A DNA stretch of 64,000 nt from Nemertoderma westbladi (taxonomy: Eukaryota; Xenacoelomorpha; Nemertodermatida; Nemertodermatidae). Under the pieces are notes generated by a model. The model ran no database searches. It was not told where the DNA came from and was given only the letters and a program-made list of their open reading frames with translations. Location of the stretch: assembly GCA_032718475.1 (NCBI GenBank), contig JAUCBJ010006969.1, positions 1 to 64,000 of the forward strand. The letters run 5' to 3'. Positions 11,501 to 21,275 of this stretch are shown one piece after another. The stretch's first letter is position 1. Each line of letters opens with the position of its first letter. The translations under genes and the position numbers were made by a program.

Positions 11501-11804
11501 AAATACTGGGTGTTTGTGGTGAAGTGTTCGGTGTGTGACATAAATACTGGGTGTTTGTGGTGAAGTGATCGGTGTGTGACATAAATACTGGGTGTTTGTG
11601 GTGAAGTGATCGGTGTGTGACATAAATACTGGGTGTTTGTGGTGAAGTGATCGGTGTGTGACATAAATACTGGGTGTTTGTGGTGAAGTGATCGGTGTGT
11701 GACATAAATACTGGGTGTTTGTGGTGAAGTCTTCGGTGTGTGACATAAATACTGGGTGTTTGTGGTGAAGTGATCGGTGTGTGACAGACATAAATACTGG
11801 GTGT
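8508..11804. repeat. 41-bp minisatellite, about 80 units, starting at the rhophilin stop codon
   Basis: The unit begins AAATACTGGGTGTTTGTGG and is 41 bp long. Spacing from the first (8508) to the last start (11792) equals 80 units plus a 4-bp insertion in the final unit. The plus strand has 15 G and 3 C per unit, a strong GC skew. Variants at a few sites (GATC/GTTC/CTTC, GAAG/GGAG/CAAG, TGTGAC/TGCGAC) form recurring blocks. The first unit holds the last rhophilin codons and its TGA, so the array would lie in the 3' UTR if transcribed. Because 41 is not a multiple of 3 and the minus strand lacks stops, 700-900-codon minus-strand ORFs arise by chance; they are not genes. Confidence 0.95.
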
Positions 11805-12254
11805 ACATGAATACTAAATTGGTGCGTAATTCCCACCACAGCCACACATTAGTAAACTAATGATACATTTATTATTATTAGTAGTTAGTAAGTCTGTACA
11901 GTTAATATTAATTTAGTGACACAGTTATTATTGTATTTTTATTTCTACTAGTTTATTTATATACTTAGTTAATTATTTTTTATTTATATATTAAGTACAC
12001 GGAGGCGAGGTGCATGTGATACAGCGAAGAAAACCAGCATCAATGTATTTACATAATGGTACCTATAAGTTTGGATATAATAATATTATAGATATTGATT
12101 AATGGTTAATATTATATTATATTAATAAATATTGCGTTTAATGGGTAAATATTTTATTATTAACTCTAACACAGTATAATTATTTGTTTGTGTGTTTGTC
12201 TCTCTTTATTTATCATGGGTATTGCGTGGATGAACTTTTGATTATAATACTCAA
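11805..12254. other. AT-rich non-coding flank after the minisatellite
   Basis: Very AT-rich (TTATTATT and ATATTATATT runs). It may contain the rhophilin polyadenylation region; an AATAAA lies near 12123. No genes seen. Confidence 0.4.
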
Positions 12255-12490
12255 ACTGTGGGGGGTGGGATATGAAGCAAATCCAATCTCTGCGAATTTA
12301 TATTTATTTTCAATATTAAATTAACAATTTAGGGAAAGGAGCAAGTTACAGTGCCACATTATTCTAACCAAAACAATAAACTAAAGCCACTGGAACTTGT
12401 TACAGTTTTATTTGTTGGAGTAATCAGCTGTTATTGTCAGACAATCAGCTGCGATTCTCGTTTTGGGGGATTTAATTTCGACTGCGACAT
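12255..12490. repeat. Dispersed repeat family A, copy 2
   Basis: Diverged match to 3530-3745 in the same orientation, with the same ordered landmarks (GCAAATCC, GCGAATT, TTTAGGGAAAG, TACAGTG, GTTACAGTTT). It contains an AATCAGCTGTTATTGTCAG segment followed by a second AATCAGCTG. Confidence 0.5.
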
Positions 12491-12754
12491 GTTGTAGACG
12501 ACATGTTTAGTTTGTTTATTTTTTTCATTTATTGCCCACAAAATTCGCGAGATTATTATCAATCGGGGTCTCTGGGGATTGGATGACGCTTGACTTACTA
12601 CAGAACACAACTATCCCATATCAGTTCACTTTTACGATTAATCACTCAACTCTTGGATTGGGGATACAGCTCCTGAACTGCGCCCACAATTAATAGTGTT
12701 TGGCGGCGCAGATACAAATCCGACTTAGGATGTAAAAATTGCGCATGCGCAGTG

Positions 12755-12925
12755 CTGTGTCCCTAATCAAGACACTTTAGACGTGAGTGCTGAAGTAAAC
12801 CCATCGTTACAATGGGAACATTGCTTCGGCTGGGGAAGTAAAGAAAGAGTTGTATAGTTTTGTTGTTCTCACTTTTGGGAGTTAGTGAGGTGTCATCCCT
12901 GCCTTACAGGTAGGAGCCAAGAGAA
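12755..12925. repeat. Dispersed repeat family B, copy 1
   Basis: Shares ordered blocks with 60940-61110: AAGACACTTTA, TAGTGCT/GAGTGCT, a TGGGAGTTAGTG/TGGGAGTAAGTG block, and CCCTGCCTTACAG followed by a GGGAGAGGAAGG-like tail. It is non-coding and may be a short SINE-like family; no tRNA-like head was confirmed. Confidence 0.45.
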
Positions 12926-14445
12926 AGGAGCACTCCGGTACTTGTTACTGATAATTTTTTACTTATTTTGGTAACCAAGCGACATCCAATCACAGGCCAT
13001 TTATTACAAACAAAGCCGCCTTAATGTGTTTCTAAACGTCTGTTGTTTGACATTTATTTATTGTTTATTTACAAGTTTGTATATTTTTCCGATTTGTTGT
13101 GTAAATTTATTTCCTTAACCTTTTTTTTAACATTATGCAGTTACTTAAATATAGTACCTTATTTACTTTCACTTTCATTCACATTTCATCGTTATTTAAA
13201 TGGTTATTCATCGTTTATAATCGCTCTATTATGATATTATATTAATGACTATTTTTTAGTTTGTTTATAACTAATAATGTATTCTTTCTTAGTGTAATCG
13301 TTTGTCGAATAAACATTTTGTAGTTTTTCTGTCGAAACCCCATCATCATACTGCAAGTTTAATGATTGTATGGTGTGGCACAGGGCATCATAGCATCTCC
13401 ATGTGCAGCAGCAATGTAGCGGCCCAATTAATTACTAGCATGTTTATATAACTTACATAGTGGCGCCCCAATACTTACAACTTCACAACCTTCGACGCAT
13501 TGCCGACAAACATGTAGGAGTTTAGAAAATGGTTAATACTATCCTGCCCTTTCGCTGTTAGAAAGTATGTTTTACTTTGCGCCCCGTTCTTGAATGGCCT
13601 ACCATTAGTTGGTAGGTAAGTATTAGTTGTGGCCCAGAGTTAGTAAGATAGACCCTATAAATGACCTTATTTGGCAGTATTTTCTGCAACCATGTTAACT
13701 TAAACCATAGAACTTATTGTCAGTGCTACATTCGGGATCCATCAATGTTTGTACCGGTGAATATATGATTAATATTTGGTTTAAATACCTACAGTAGGTA
13801 TAACTATTCTATACAACTACCGAGAGCCTTCTTAAAAAGCCTTCTTAGCAAATATAGTACCTTATTTATGGCCTGGCACTACATAGTAAATACATGCAAT
13901 GCCATCGCCGTGCAACTGTAAGTACTGTTTATATGTTTATCTACTGTACACAAACAGATCAGCCTTTATCTATTCCATAGGCTGTATGTGATAGATTTGC
14001 CTTCCTTTTATGTGTGCCATTGTTGTCCCAATTCCACCGTTGCTAGAATCTGTTATTTATATATATTTTTACTGTGTATAAATAATTGTTAACGCTTTTG
14101 TAGTAAGTAGACAGACACCCCTCTCTTTGGCAACAAGATGACAACAATAAATCTATGTACTTTTTCTATAGTATTTTTTTTTATTAATTGCTTGGAAGTA
14201 TTAATTGTTATAAAATATAAATAATTAAGGTCTATGGTATACTATATTTTTACGTACAGATTTTTATAGCTATACGTATAAGTTTCTTACGCACAACTTT
14301 TATTTGTGTAGTTTAATAATATGACAACATAATAGCGCCATCTGTAGATTTGTTGTAGACGTAACTGGAGGAATAATATTATAAATGTCCCAAGATAATT
14401 AATTACTGTGTTTCCTGTTTTGGGGTTAACCTATTACTACTAGGA
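12926..14445. other. AT-rich intergenic DNA, nothing recognised
   Basis: No convincing ORF, RNA gene or structured repeat. The 63-codon ORF at 13043-13234 is low-complexity (F/L/S/Y from AT-rich DNA) and not credible. Confidence 0.5.
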
Positions 14446-16738
14446 TCGACATGCTGCATTGCAGCTGCATTATATAAATATTACATATATATTAAGAATG
14501 CTGTGCCGGCGTTTCGACAAAATTGCGCCGCCACAACTCCCTATCACCCATGACATTTGCTAGATCATCCGCATCTTCAAGGCCAGTGTCCTTTAAGATG
14601 GTCGTCACGCGGCGAAAGCAATGTCCTGCAAAGCGGAGACGGCTTTGTTATGGTGTCAAGCTTGGGGGAACCAATGAGTCACCTCCAATGTTATATAGTG
14701 TTTGGTTGGAGATGTGTGCATTGTACTTGAAACAATGAACCCGGCGTAGCATTCTTGTGAATGTGCCATCCAGAGATTTGGTGTCCTCAGCAGTTAGAGC
14801 CCAGCATGGACTCCCATAGAGGAGTTATGGAACAACTGCTGCTATAATTAATCGGACCTTAAGTTTCCTATGAATTCTATGTGACTTCCAAATCCTGAAA
14901 AGCCCATTCAAGGCTGCCCATGCCTTCCCCTTACGTATTCGAAGGTCCTCATCTGACTTCCGGATCCATGATCCCAGGTAACAGAAGTCATCCACCTGCT
15001 CAAGCATACCATCCTTTGAGCTTATGCTCATACGGTCAGAGACTTCCTGTGGACTTTCAAAGTTAATTGTCAAAATTTTGGTCTTTTTGGAGTTAATAAT
15101 AAGACCAACACTAGAAGCAGCATTTTCTAATGAGCTGAGGAGCCGTTGGGCTCCCTCGAGTGATTCTGAGAGTACTCCTAAGTTATCAGCAAAGTCTAGA
15201 TCAGTTAGGTACTTGGCAGGATTTCCTCGACTTCTGGAGCCAGTAGGTGGAGTTACCATCACCCCATCATCATTATGATGATCTAAGGACATGCGTAGAA
15301 CATAGTCAACCACAATTAAGAACAAGAATGGCGAAAGTGTGTCTCCTTGGAGGACTCCCCATAATACTTCAAATGGTTCTGTGTCACCATCAACAGTAGA
15401 CACAAATGTTGTCGAACGATCGTATACTGATCTGATTGCTGCAGTAATTTCATCAGGAATCCCATATAATAAAAGTATGCTGAGCATACGTGAGCGAGAG
15501 ACTGAATCAAAGGCCTTGATGAAGTCAACAAAGATAAGAGACAGATGCCTATCTGTCCTGTCTTTCTATTTTGATAACTATTCAATTATCCTTAAGTGGC
15601 TAAGGGCCCATGGTCAACGACCTTTAAGAAACCCATTCTGATTTCCATGGAGCAGTCTCTCAATGGGATCCCTGATGCGATTTAATTGAATTCTATTGTA
15701 TAGCTTTGCAGCAATCGAGATCAATGAGATTCCCCGAAAAGAACCATAGTGTGTTAGGTTGCCCTTCTTGGGAACTGGCACCAACTTATTTGTTTTCATT
15801 TCATTGTTGTTCTGTACATGCCTACTACACTATGATGCGATAAATGAGCCTCCAACACTCAGGTATTTTAAAGACCTCAGGGGGAACACCATCTACTCCA
15901 CTGGCACGATTGGTCATAACGCTCTTTGAAGCAGTTTTCACTACAGCAAAGGAGATATCGCCAATGGGAATATCTGGGAGTACCGACTCAGACACTTTTA
16001 CTTATATAAAGTTATCGGGCAATACCCTGTCATTATTGAGGACTTCCAATCATTGAGGCGATCGGCTGGTGATTCAGCCTTAACCTTGGTTAAGACCTTG
16101 GTTGGCTTTTCCGCCCAGTAAGCAAGTTGATCGATTTTCATGCCTGGGATGATTGCCTGCTGTTATCAGCATCATTGATGGCATCAACCTGTTGGTTTAT
16201 TAGCTCCTGTAGATTAATAGAGTACTGCCTGTTCAGGGACCTAGATGCAACCTTAACTGCATTCTGTACTTGTATTTTGTACTACACGGGACTCTTTCTG
16301 CGCCTTATAGAGGTCATTTCGACACTTCTGAAATTTGTGGTCAGTCCAGGGGACCTTTTTCCTGTTTCGAGGGTATACAGGAACTGTTTCTGCAGCTGCT
16401 AACTTAACTACTTCTGTGAATGCAGTATAGCCCTCGCAGTGATCTGCGGCCTCAGAAACAAGAACCTCATACCTGTTGCTCAGCTGTAGTGTGAAGCTGG
16501 ATCTCACACTTGGCTGTTGCAACAGAGAGGACCAGTCATGCCGCGGCAAGGCAGATTTCGTTGTTCTGCTAGCACGCAGACTGAGTCTTACCTTGGCCAC
16601 AATAAGGCGGTGATCACTGGAGAAAGGTCGAAGTGTAAAAGCATTACAGTCTTGTATAGAGCAACAGAATATGGTCTATCTGGGATTTGTGACCATTGGG
16701 GTTAACCTGTTGGGGTGAATAGTAGACCGTGTTATACT
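14446..16738 (-). mobile_element. 5'-truncated, decayed non-LTR retrotransposon (LINE)
   Basis: Read on the minus strand from 16738 down, the element shows in order: the end of an endonuclease-like region and the EN-RT linker (16600-16253); a fragment with PKKGNLTHYGSFRGISL, the early RT fingers motif (15799-15614); RT motif A residues (DFIKAFDS) reachable only by a frame change near 15540-15500; and the RT core (15487-14825). Several frameshifts and a stop separate the pieces. The 3' end, from ~14740 to an AT-rich tail at ~14446, is shared with a second copy at 61163-61480. It has no intact ORF and is not mobile on its own. Confidence 0.85.
14825..15487 (-). pseudogene. LINE reverse-transcriptase core, broken
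   Basis: The 220-codon fragment has the palm motif GVLQGDTLSPFLF, then DLDFADNLGVLSE where an active RT would have F/Y-A-D-D (the second catalytic Asp is Asn), then the thumb-region LINSKKTKILTIN and FCYLGSWI. The arrangement is that of LINE elements common in invertebrates, with YLGS-type C-terminal motifs. The D-to-N change and the lack of an upstream in-frame part mark it as dead. Confidence 0.85.
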
Positions 16739-17238
16739 GTCTTACAATCGTAGTGGTGGGTGTGGGTGGGGAGAGGTGGGTGTGAGAGAGGTGTGTGAGG
16801 TCGTCCGAAGTCTAAAACACTACAAAACACAAGCCAAACCTCTTGCTCTGTCCCAAATTCTCAAAAGTGGCTCAAATCGTATTGAACTTTTTATCTTTAT
16901 CCAAAAGTTATAAAATCCTACAAAATTTCCAAGTAGGTATATGAATATTAATTAAAAATATCTAAATGTATCCCATCCTCAATATCCTCGGTATGTATGA
17001 AAATGAGATGCTAAAACATGTGTCCACATGGCCTTAGGGAGGGGGGGTGGGGATTTAATTCATTAGTCGTAATTAAACTAAGAATAGACGAATTTTATTT
17101 GGACTTCTGTACAGAAAAATAAAGACTATAATAATTATTATTATACATCTACTATCAATGTGTCTTCATCCAAGTTAAGTTAAGACCCGACCCCGACCCA
17201 CCACACTAAAGGCCATGATATACCGCCTATTTTTTGAG
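16739..17238. other. Non-coding spacer with a G/T-rich patch
   Basis: 16755-16805 is G/T-rich (GGTGGGTGTGGGTGGGGAG type). The rest is AT-rich with no gene. Confidence 0.5.
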
Positions 17239-17660
17239 CTGCCCTTTTAGATCTTGCTCTATTTTTGAGCGGCAAGCCCACTGCCCTTTTAGATCTTGCG
17301 CTATTTTTTCAGCGGCGAGCCCACTGCCCTTTTAGATCTTGCGCTATGTTTTCAGCGGCGAGCCCACTGCCCTTTTAGATCTTGCGCTATTTTTTGAGCA
17401 GCGAGCCCACTGCCCTTTTAGATCTTGCTCTATTTTTTGAGCGGCGAGCCCACTGCCCTTTTAGATCTTGCGCTATTTTTTGAGCAGCTAGCCCACTGCC
17501 CTTTTAGATCGTGCTCTATTTTTTGAGCGGCGAGCCCACTGCCCTTTTAGATCTTGCGCTATTTTTTGAGCAGCAAGCCCACTGCCCTTTTAGATCTTGC
17601 GCTATTTTTTCAGCGGCGAGCCCACTGCCCTTTTAGATCTTGCGCTATTTTTTGAGCGGG
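17239..17660. repeat. 43-bp minisatellite, 10 units
   Basis: CTGCCCTTTTAGATC recurs at 17239, 17281, 17324, 17367, 17410, 17453, 17496, 17539, 17582 and 17625, mostly 43 bp apart. Units vary at GAGCGGCG/CAGCGGCG/GAGCAGC. It ends 44 bp before the Gypsy 5' LTR and is unrelated in sequence to the LTR array. Confidence 0.9.
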
Positions 17661-17704
17661 CGGCGGCGTTATTATATCTTCAGGCTCCAATATTATATAT
17701 ATAA

Positions 17705-20311
17705 TGTAATGGTCCACTACTGTAGGCCTACTGGAACACCCACTCCGCAATCGTTTGTATTGTGTTGGCCTACTGGAACACCCACTCCACAATCGTTTGT
17801 ATTGTGTTGGCCTACTGGAACACCCACTCCGCAATCGTTTGTATTGTGTAGGCCTACTGGAACGCCCACTCCGCAATCGTTTGTATTGTGTAGGCCTACT
17901 GGAACACCCACTCCGCAATCGTTTGTATTGTGTAGGCCTACTGGAACACCCACTCCGCAATCGTTTGTATTGTGTAGGCCTACTGGAACACCCACTCCGC
18001 AATCGTTTGTATTGTGTAGGCCTACTGGAACGCCCACTCCGCAATCGTTTGTATTGTGTAGGCCTACTGGAACACCCACTCCGCAATCGTTTGTATTGTG
18101 TAGGCCTACTGGAACACCCACTCCGCAATCGTTTGTATTGTGTAGGCCTACTGGAACACCCACTCCGCAATCGTTTGTATTGTGTAGGCCTACTGGAACA
18201 CCCACTCCGCAATCGTTTGTATTGTGTAGGCCTACTGGAACACCCACTCCGCAATCGTTTGTATTGTGTAGGCCTACTGGAACACCCACTCCGCAATCGT
18301 TTGTATTGTGTAGGCCTACTGGAACGCCCACTCCGCAATCGTTTGTATTGTGTAGGCCTACTGGAACGCCCACTCCGCAATCGTTTGTATTGTGTAGGCC
18401 TACTGGAACACCCACTCCGCAATCGTTTGTATTGTGTAGGCCTACTGGAACACCCACTCCGCAATCGTTTGTATTGTGTAGGCCTACTGGAACGCCCACT
18501 CCGCAATCGTTTGTATTGTGTAGGCCTACTGGAACGCCCACTCCGCAATCGTTTGTATTGTGTAGGCCTACTGGAACGCCCACTCCGCAATCGTTTGTAT
18601 TGTGTAGGCCTACTGGAACACCCACTCCGCAATCGTTTGTATTGTGTAGGCCTACTGGAACGCCCACTCCGCAATCGTTTGTATTGTGTAGGCCTACTGG
18701 AACGCCCACTCCGCAATCGTTTGTATTGTGTAGGCCTACTGGAACACCCACTCCGCAATCGTTTGTATTGTGTAGGCCTACTGGAACACCCACTCCGCAA
18801 TCGTTTGTATTGTGTAGGCCTACTGGAACACCCACTCCGCAATCGTTTGTATTGTGTAGGCCTACTGGAACGCCCACTCCGCAATCGTTTGTATTGTGTA
18901 GGCCTACTGGAACACCCACTCCGCAATCGTTTGTATTGTGTAGGCCTACTGGAACACCCACTCCGCAATCGTTTGTATTGTGTAGGCCTACTGGAACACC
19001 CACTCCGCAATCGTTTGTATTGTGTAGGCCTACTGGAACACCCACTCCGCAATCGTTTGTATTGTGTAGGCCTACTGGAACACCCACTCCGCAATCGTTT
19101 GTATTGTGTAGGCCTACTGGAACACACACTCCGCAATCGTTTGTATTGTGTAGGCCTACTGGAACACCCACTCCGCAATCGTTTGTATTGTGTAGGCCTA
19201 CTGGAACGCCCACTCCGCAATCGTTTGTATTGTGTAGGCCTACTGGAACACCCACTCCGCAATCGTTTGTATTGTGTAGGCCTACTGGAACACCCACTCC
19301 GCAATCGTTTGTATTGTGTAGGCCTACTGGAACGCCCACTCCGCAATCGTTTGTATTGTGTAGGCCTACTGGAACACCCACTCCGCAATCGTTTGTATTG
19401 TGTAGGCCTACTGGAACACCCACTCCGCAATCGTTTGTATTGTGTAGGCCTACTGGAACACCCACTCCGCAATCGTTTGTATTGTGTAGGCCTACTGGAA
19501 CACCCACTCCGCAATCGTTTGTATTGTGTAGGCCTACTGGAACACCCACTCCGCAATCGTTTGTATTGTGTAGGCCTACTGGAACACACACTCCGCAATC
19601 GTTTGTATTGTGTAGGCCTACTGGAACGCCCACTCCGCAATCGTTTGTATTGTGTAGGCCTACTGGAACACACACTCCGCAATCGTTTGTATTGTGTAGG
19701 CCTACTGGAACACCCACTCCGCAATCGTTTGTATTGTGTAGGCCTACTGGAACACCCACTCCGCAATCGTTTGTATTGTGTAGGCCTACTGGAACGCCCA
19801 CTCCGCAATCGTTTGTATTGTGTAGGCCTATTATTATGAAATTGCCCTGTAGTGATTCTGTAGTGCATGCCGAATAGTCAAGGAAGCTTAGAAATAATTT
19901 AATCACAAAATCAAATTTAGTATTTTCATAAAATTGTTAGTCGAGACATTTTACCTATCTTTCTACAAAGCAAAACACCTTATTTATTTACTTAAGATAC
20001 AGCATGTTGATTTCATGTGCAAAACAGATGTAGTCTCAATAATAGCCCTGATACAGTAGATGTCAATTAAACAGATATTTATCAGAGTGACATCTCACAT
20101 GTCTGCTGCAAGAAACCACTAACACTAGCTTGCTTAAATACTGCATGTAACTTTCATTAGAGAGAGAGAGAGAAAGAGAAATAGAATAGATTTAATTACC
20201 GGTAAAGTTATATTTGGAGACCGTAATAATTAGTTGAAAGTTAGACATTAAAAACCAGAACCAAAACTATATTATTTTCATCATAACAAAGACAACGTCC
20301 AAACCTTTACA
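17705..20311 (+). repeat. 5' LTR, 2607 bp, 80% of it a 42-bp minisatellite
   Basis: Begins TGTAATGG and ends CCTTTACA, giving 5-bp inverted ends (TGTAA/TTACA). After 16 bp it enters 50 tandem 42-bp units. The unique 3' part (19821-20311) holds a (GA)n run and is repeated at 24331-24819. The start is set by the TG...CA rule and by symmetry; the 3' LTR lacks this end, so it cannot be confirmed inside the window. Confidence 0.8.
17721..19820. repeat. 42-bp minisatellite within the 5' LTR, exactly 50 units
   Basis: Unit start TGTAGGCCTACTGGAACACC, from 17721 to the truncated unit at 19821: 2100 bp = 50 x 42. The variable site is ACACCC/ACGCCC/ACACAC; the second and third units have TGTTGG. Because 42 = 14 codons and the unit lacks stops in several frames, 700-codon ORFs appear on both strands. 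These are artefacts of the repeat. Confidence 0.97.
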
Positions 20312-20312
20312 T

Positions 20313-20330
20313 TGGTGACCCGGATCTTGG
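20313..20330 (+). other. Primer-binding site of the Gypsy element
   Basis: TGGTGACCCGGATC begins one base after the LTR end. TGG pairs with the CCA end of a tRNA. The TGGTGACCC start is compatible with tRNA-Trp priming as in the CsRn1 clade; the exact tRNA was not checked. Confidence 0.7.
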
Positions 20331-20412
20331 ACCTTATTACTACTACCTTCAACTCCAGATGGGAAAAACTCTCTCGAAACTCAGTCACTGATTACCTCTT
20401 ATCGAATACATC

Positions 20413-21275
20413 ATGGATGGTGACGGCGAAAATGTTGGTAACGCTGTAAACGTCGCTCGCGTTTCCGTTAAACCCCCGGTGTTCTTCCGTTCTAACCCCA
20501 GCGTTTGGTTCAGAATGTTGGAATCCCACTTTACATTAGCCAACATTACAAGCGAGGTAACCAAATTTCACCACGTTATGGCGAATTTGCCAGAAGACGT
20601 CGCTTTAAACATTTCCACGGACATTCAATCATATGACGATATTAAATCTACCATTCTCCAACTCTATCAGAAATCGAAAACTGAATTATTGGAGGAAGCC
20701 CTTGGACAGGTTACTTTAGACGGCCAAAAGCCCTCCTTAGTGTATCTGCGTATAAAAAGAAAATTACGAGAATGTAACTTAACGGCGGATGACGACCTAG
20801 TTCGGCACAAACTCTTACAAGCACTTCCAGTATCGGTGCGTTCTGCTTTGATTGCTCATCAGGGTCTACCACCCGAAGATTTCGCAACGCTGGCGGACAC
20901 CATCCTCCAATTTACAAGTGGAATCCCTCAACCAAGTACTTCATATGATGTCGCCAGAGTTCAACACCCAAACTACAGTATGTTAATACCAGTGGTGATG
21001 TTTACAGAGGTGTTAGCAACACTTACAGAGCAAGAGCACCCTACCCTGTCACTTCTACCTCAAAAGTCGGAGCTATATTCCCGTTCAGCGAAGGGCAACG
21101 TCCAAAAATCTGCCGATACCATGTATATTATGGAACAAAAGCGAATACATGCACGCCATGGTGTCTTTGGCCGGGAGAAAAACCGCGTCGAATGCAACCA
21201 TCTTCCCGACCAAACTCACGCCCTGCATCGCGCTCGACATCTCCTTCCCCTGATACCCAGGGGCAGGAAAACTAA
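20413..21275 (+). pseudogene. gag: Gypsy gag, frameshifted
   Basis: Starts at the ATG at 20413. The first ~180 residues follow Gypsy Gag (KPPVFFRSNPSVWFRMLESH, then a helical capsid-like region). Between about 20946 and 20970 the coding frame moves from frame 1 to frame 3. From there the composition is right and a zinc finger C-x2-H-x9-C-x3-C is seen (CRYHVYYGTKANTCTPWC, ~21111-21164), ending in TAA 21273-21275. The original frame runs on to 21300 with unnatural sequence. So gag has one indel relative to a working copy, or an assembly error. Confidence 0.8.

Noticed and set aside
8178-11847. Minus-strand ORFs of 240-900 codons (MSHTDHFTTNTQYLCHT... repeats)
   Set aside because: They arise because the 41-bp minisatellite has no stop in any minus frame. 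All three frames are open at once and encode the same permuted peptide, so this is not coding evidence.
13043-13234. 63-codon ORF rich in F, L, S and Y
   Set aside because: Its composition is what AT-rich non-coding DNA gives; no motif or homologue recognised.
17716-17720. Gypsy LTR start at the first 42-bp unit (17721)
   Set aside because: TGTAATGG at 17705 gives inverted ends with TTACA at 20311 and is the better boundary. The match at 17721 only reflects truncation of the 3' LTR.
17610-19906. 700-codon ORFs on both strands across the LTR array
   Set aside because: The 42-bp unit is 14 codons and lacks stops in several frames. The translations are pure repeat and have no independent start context.
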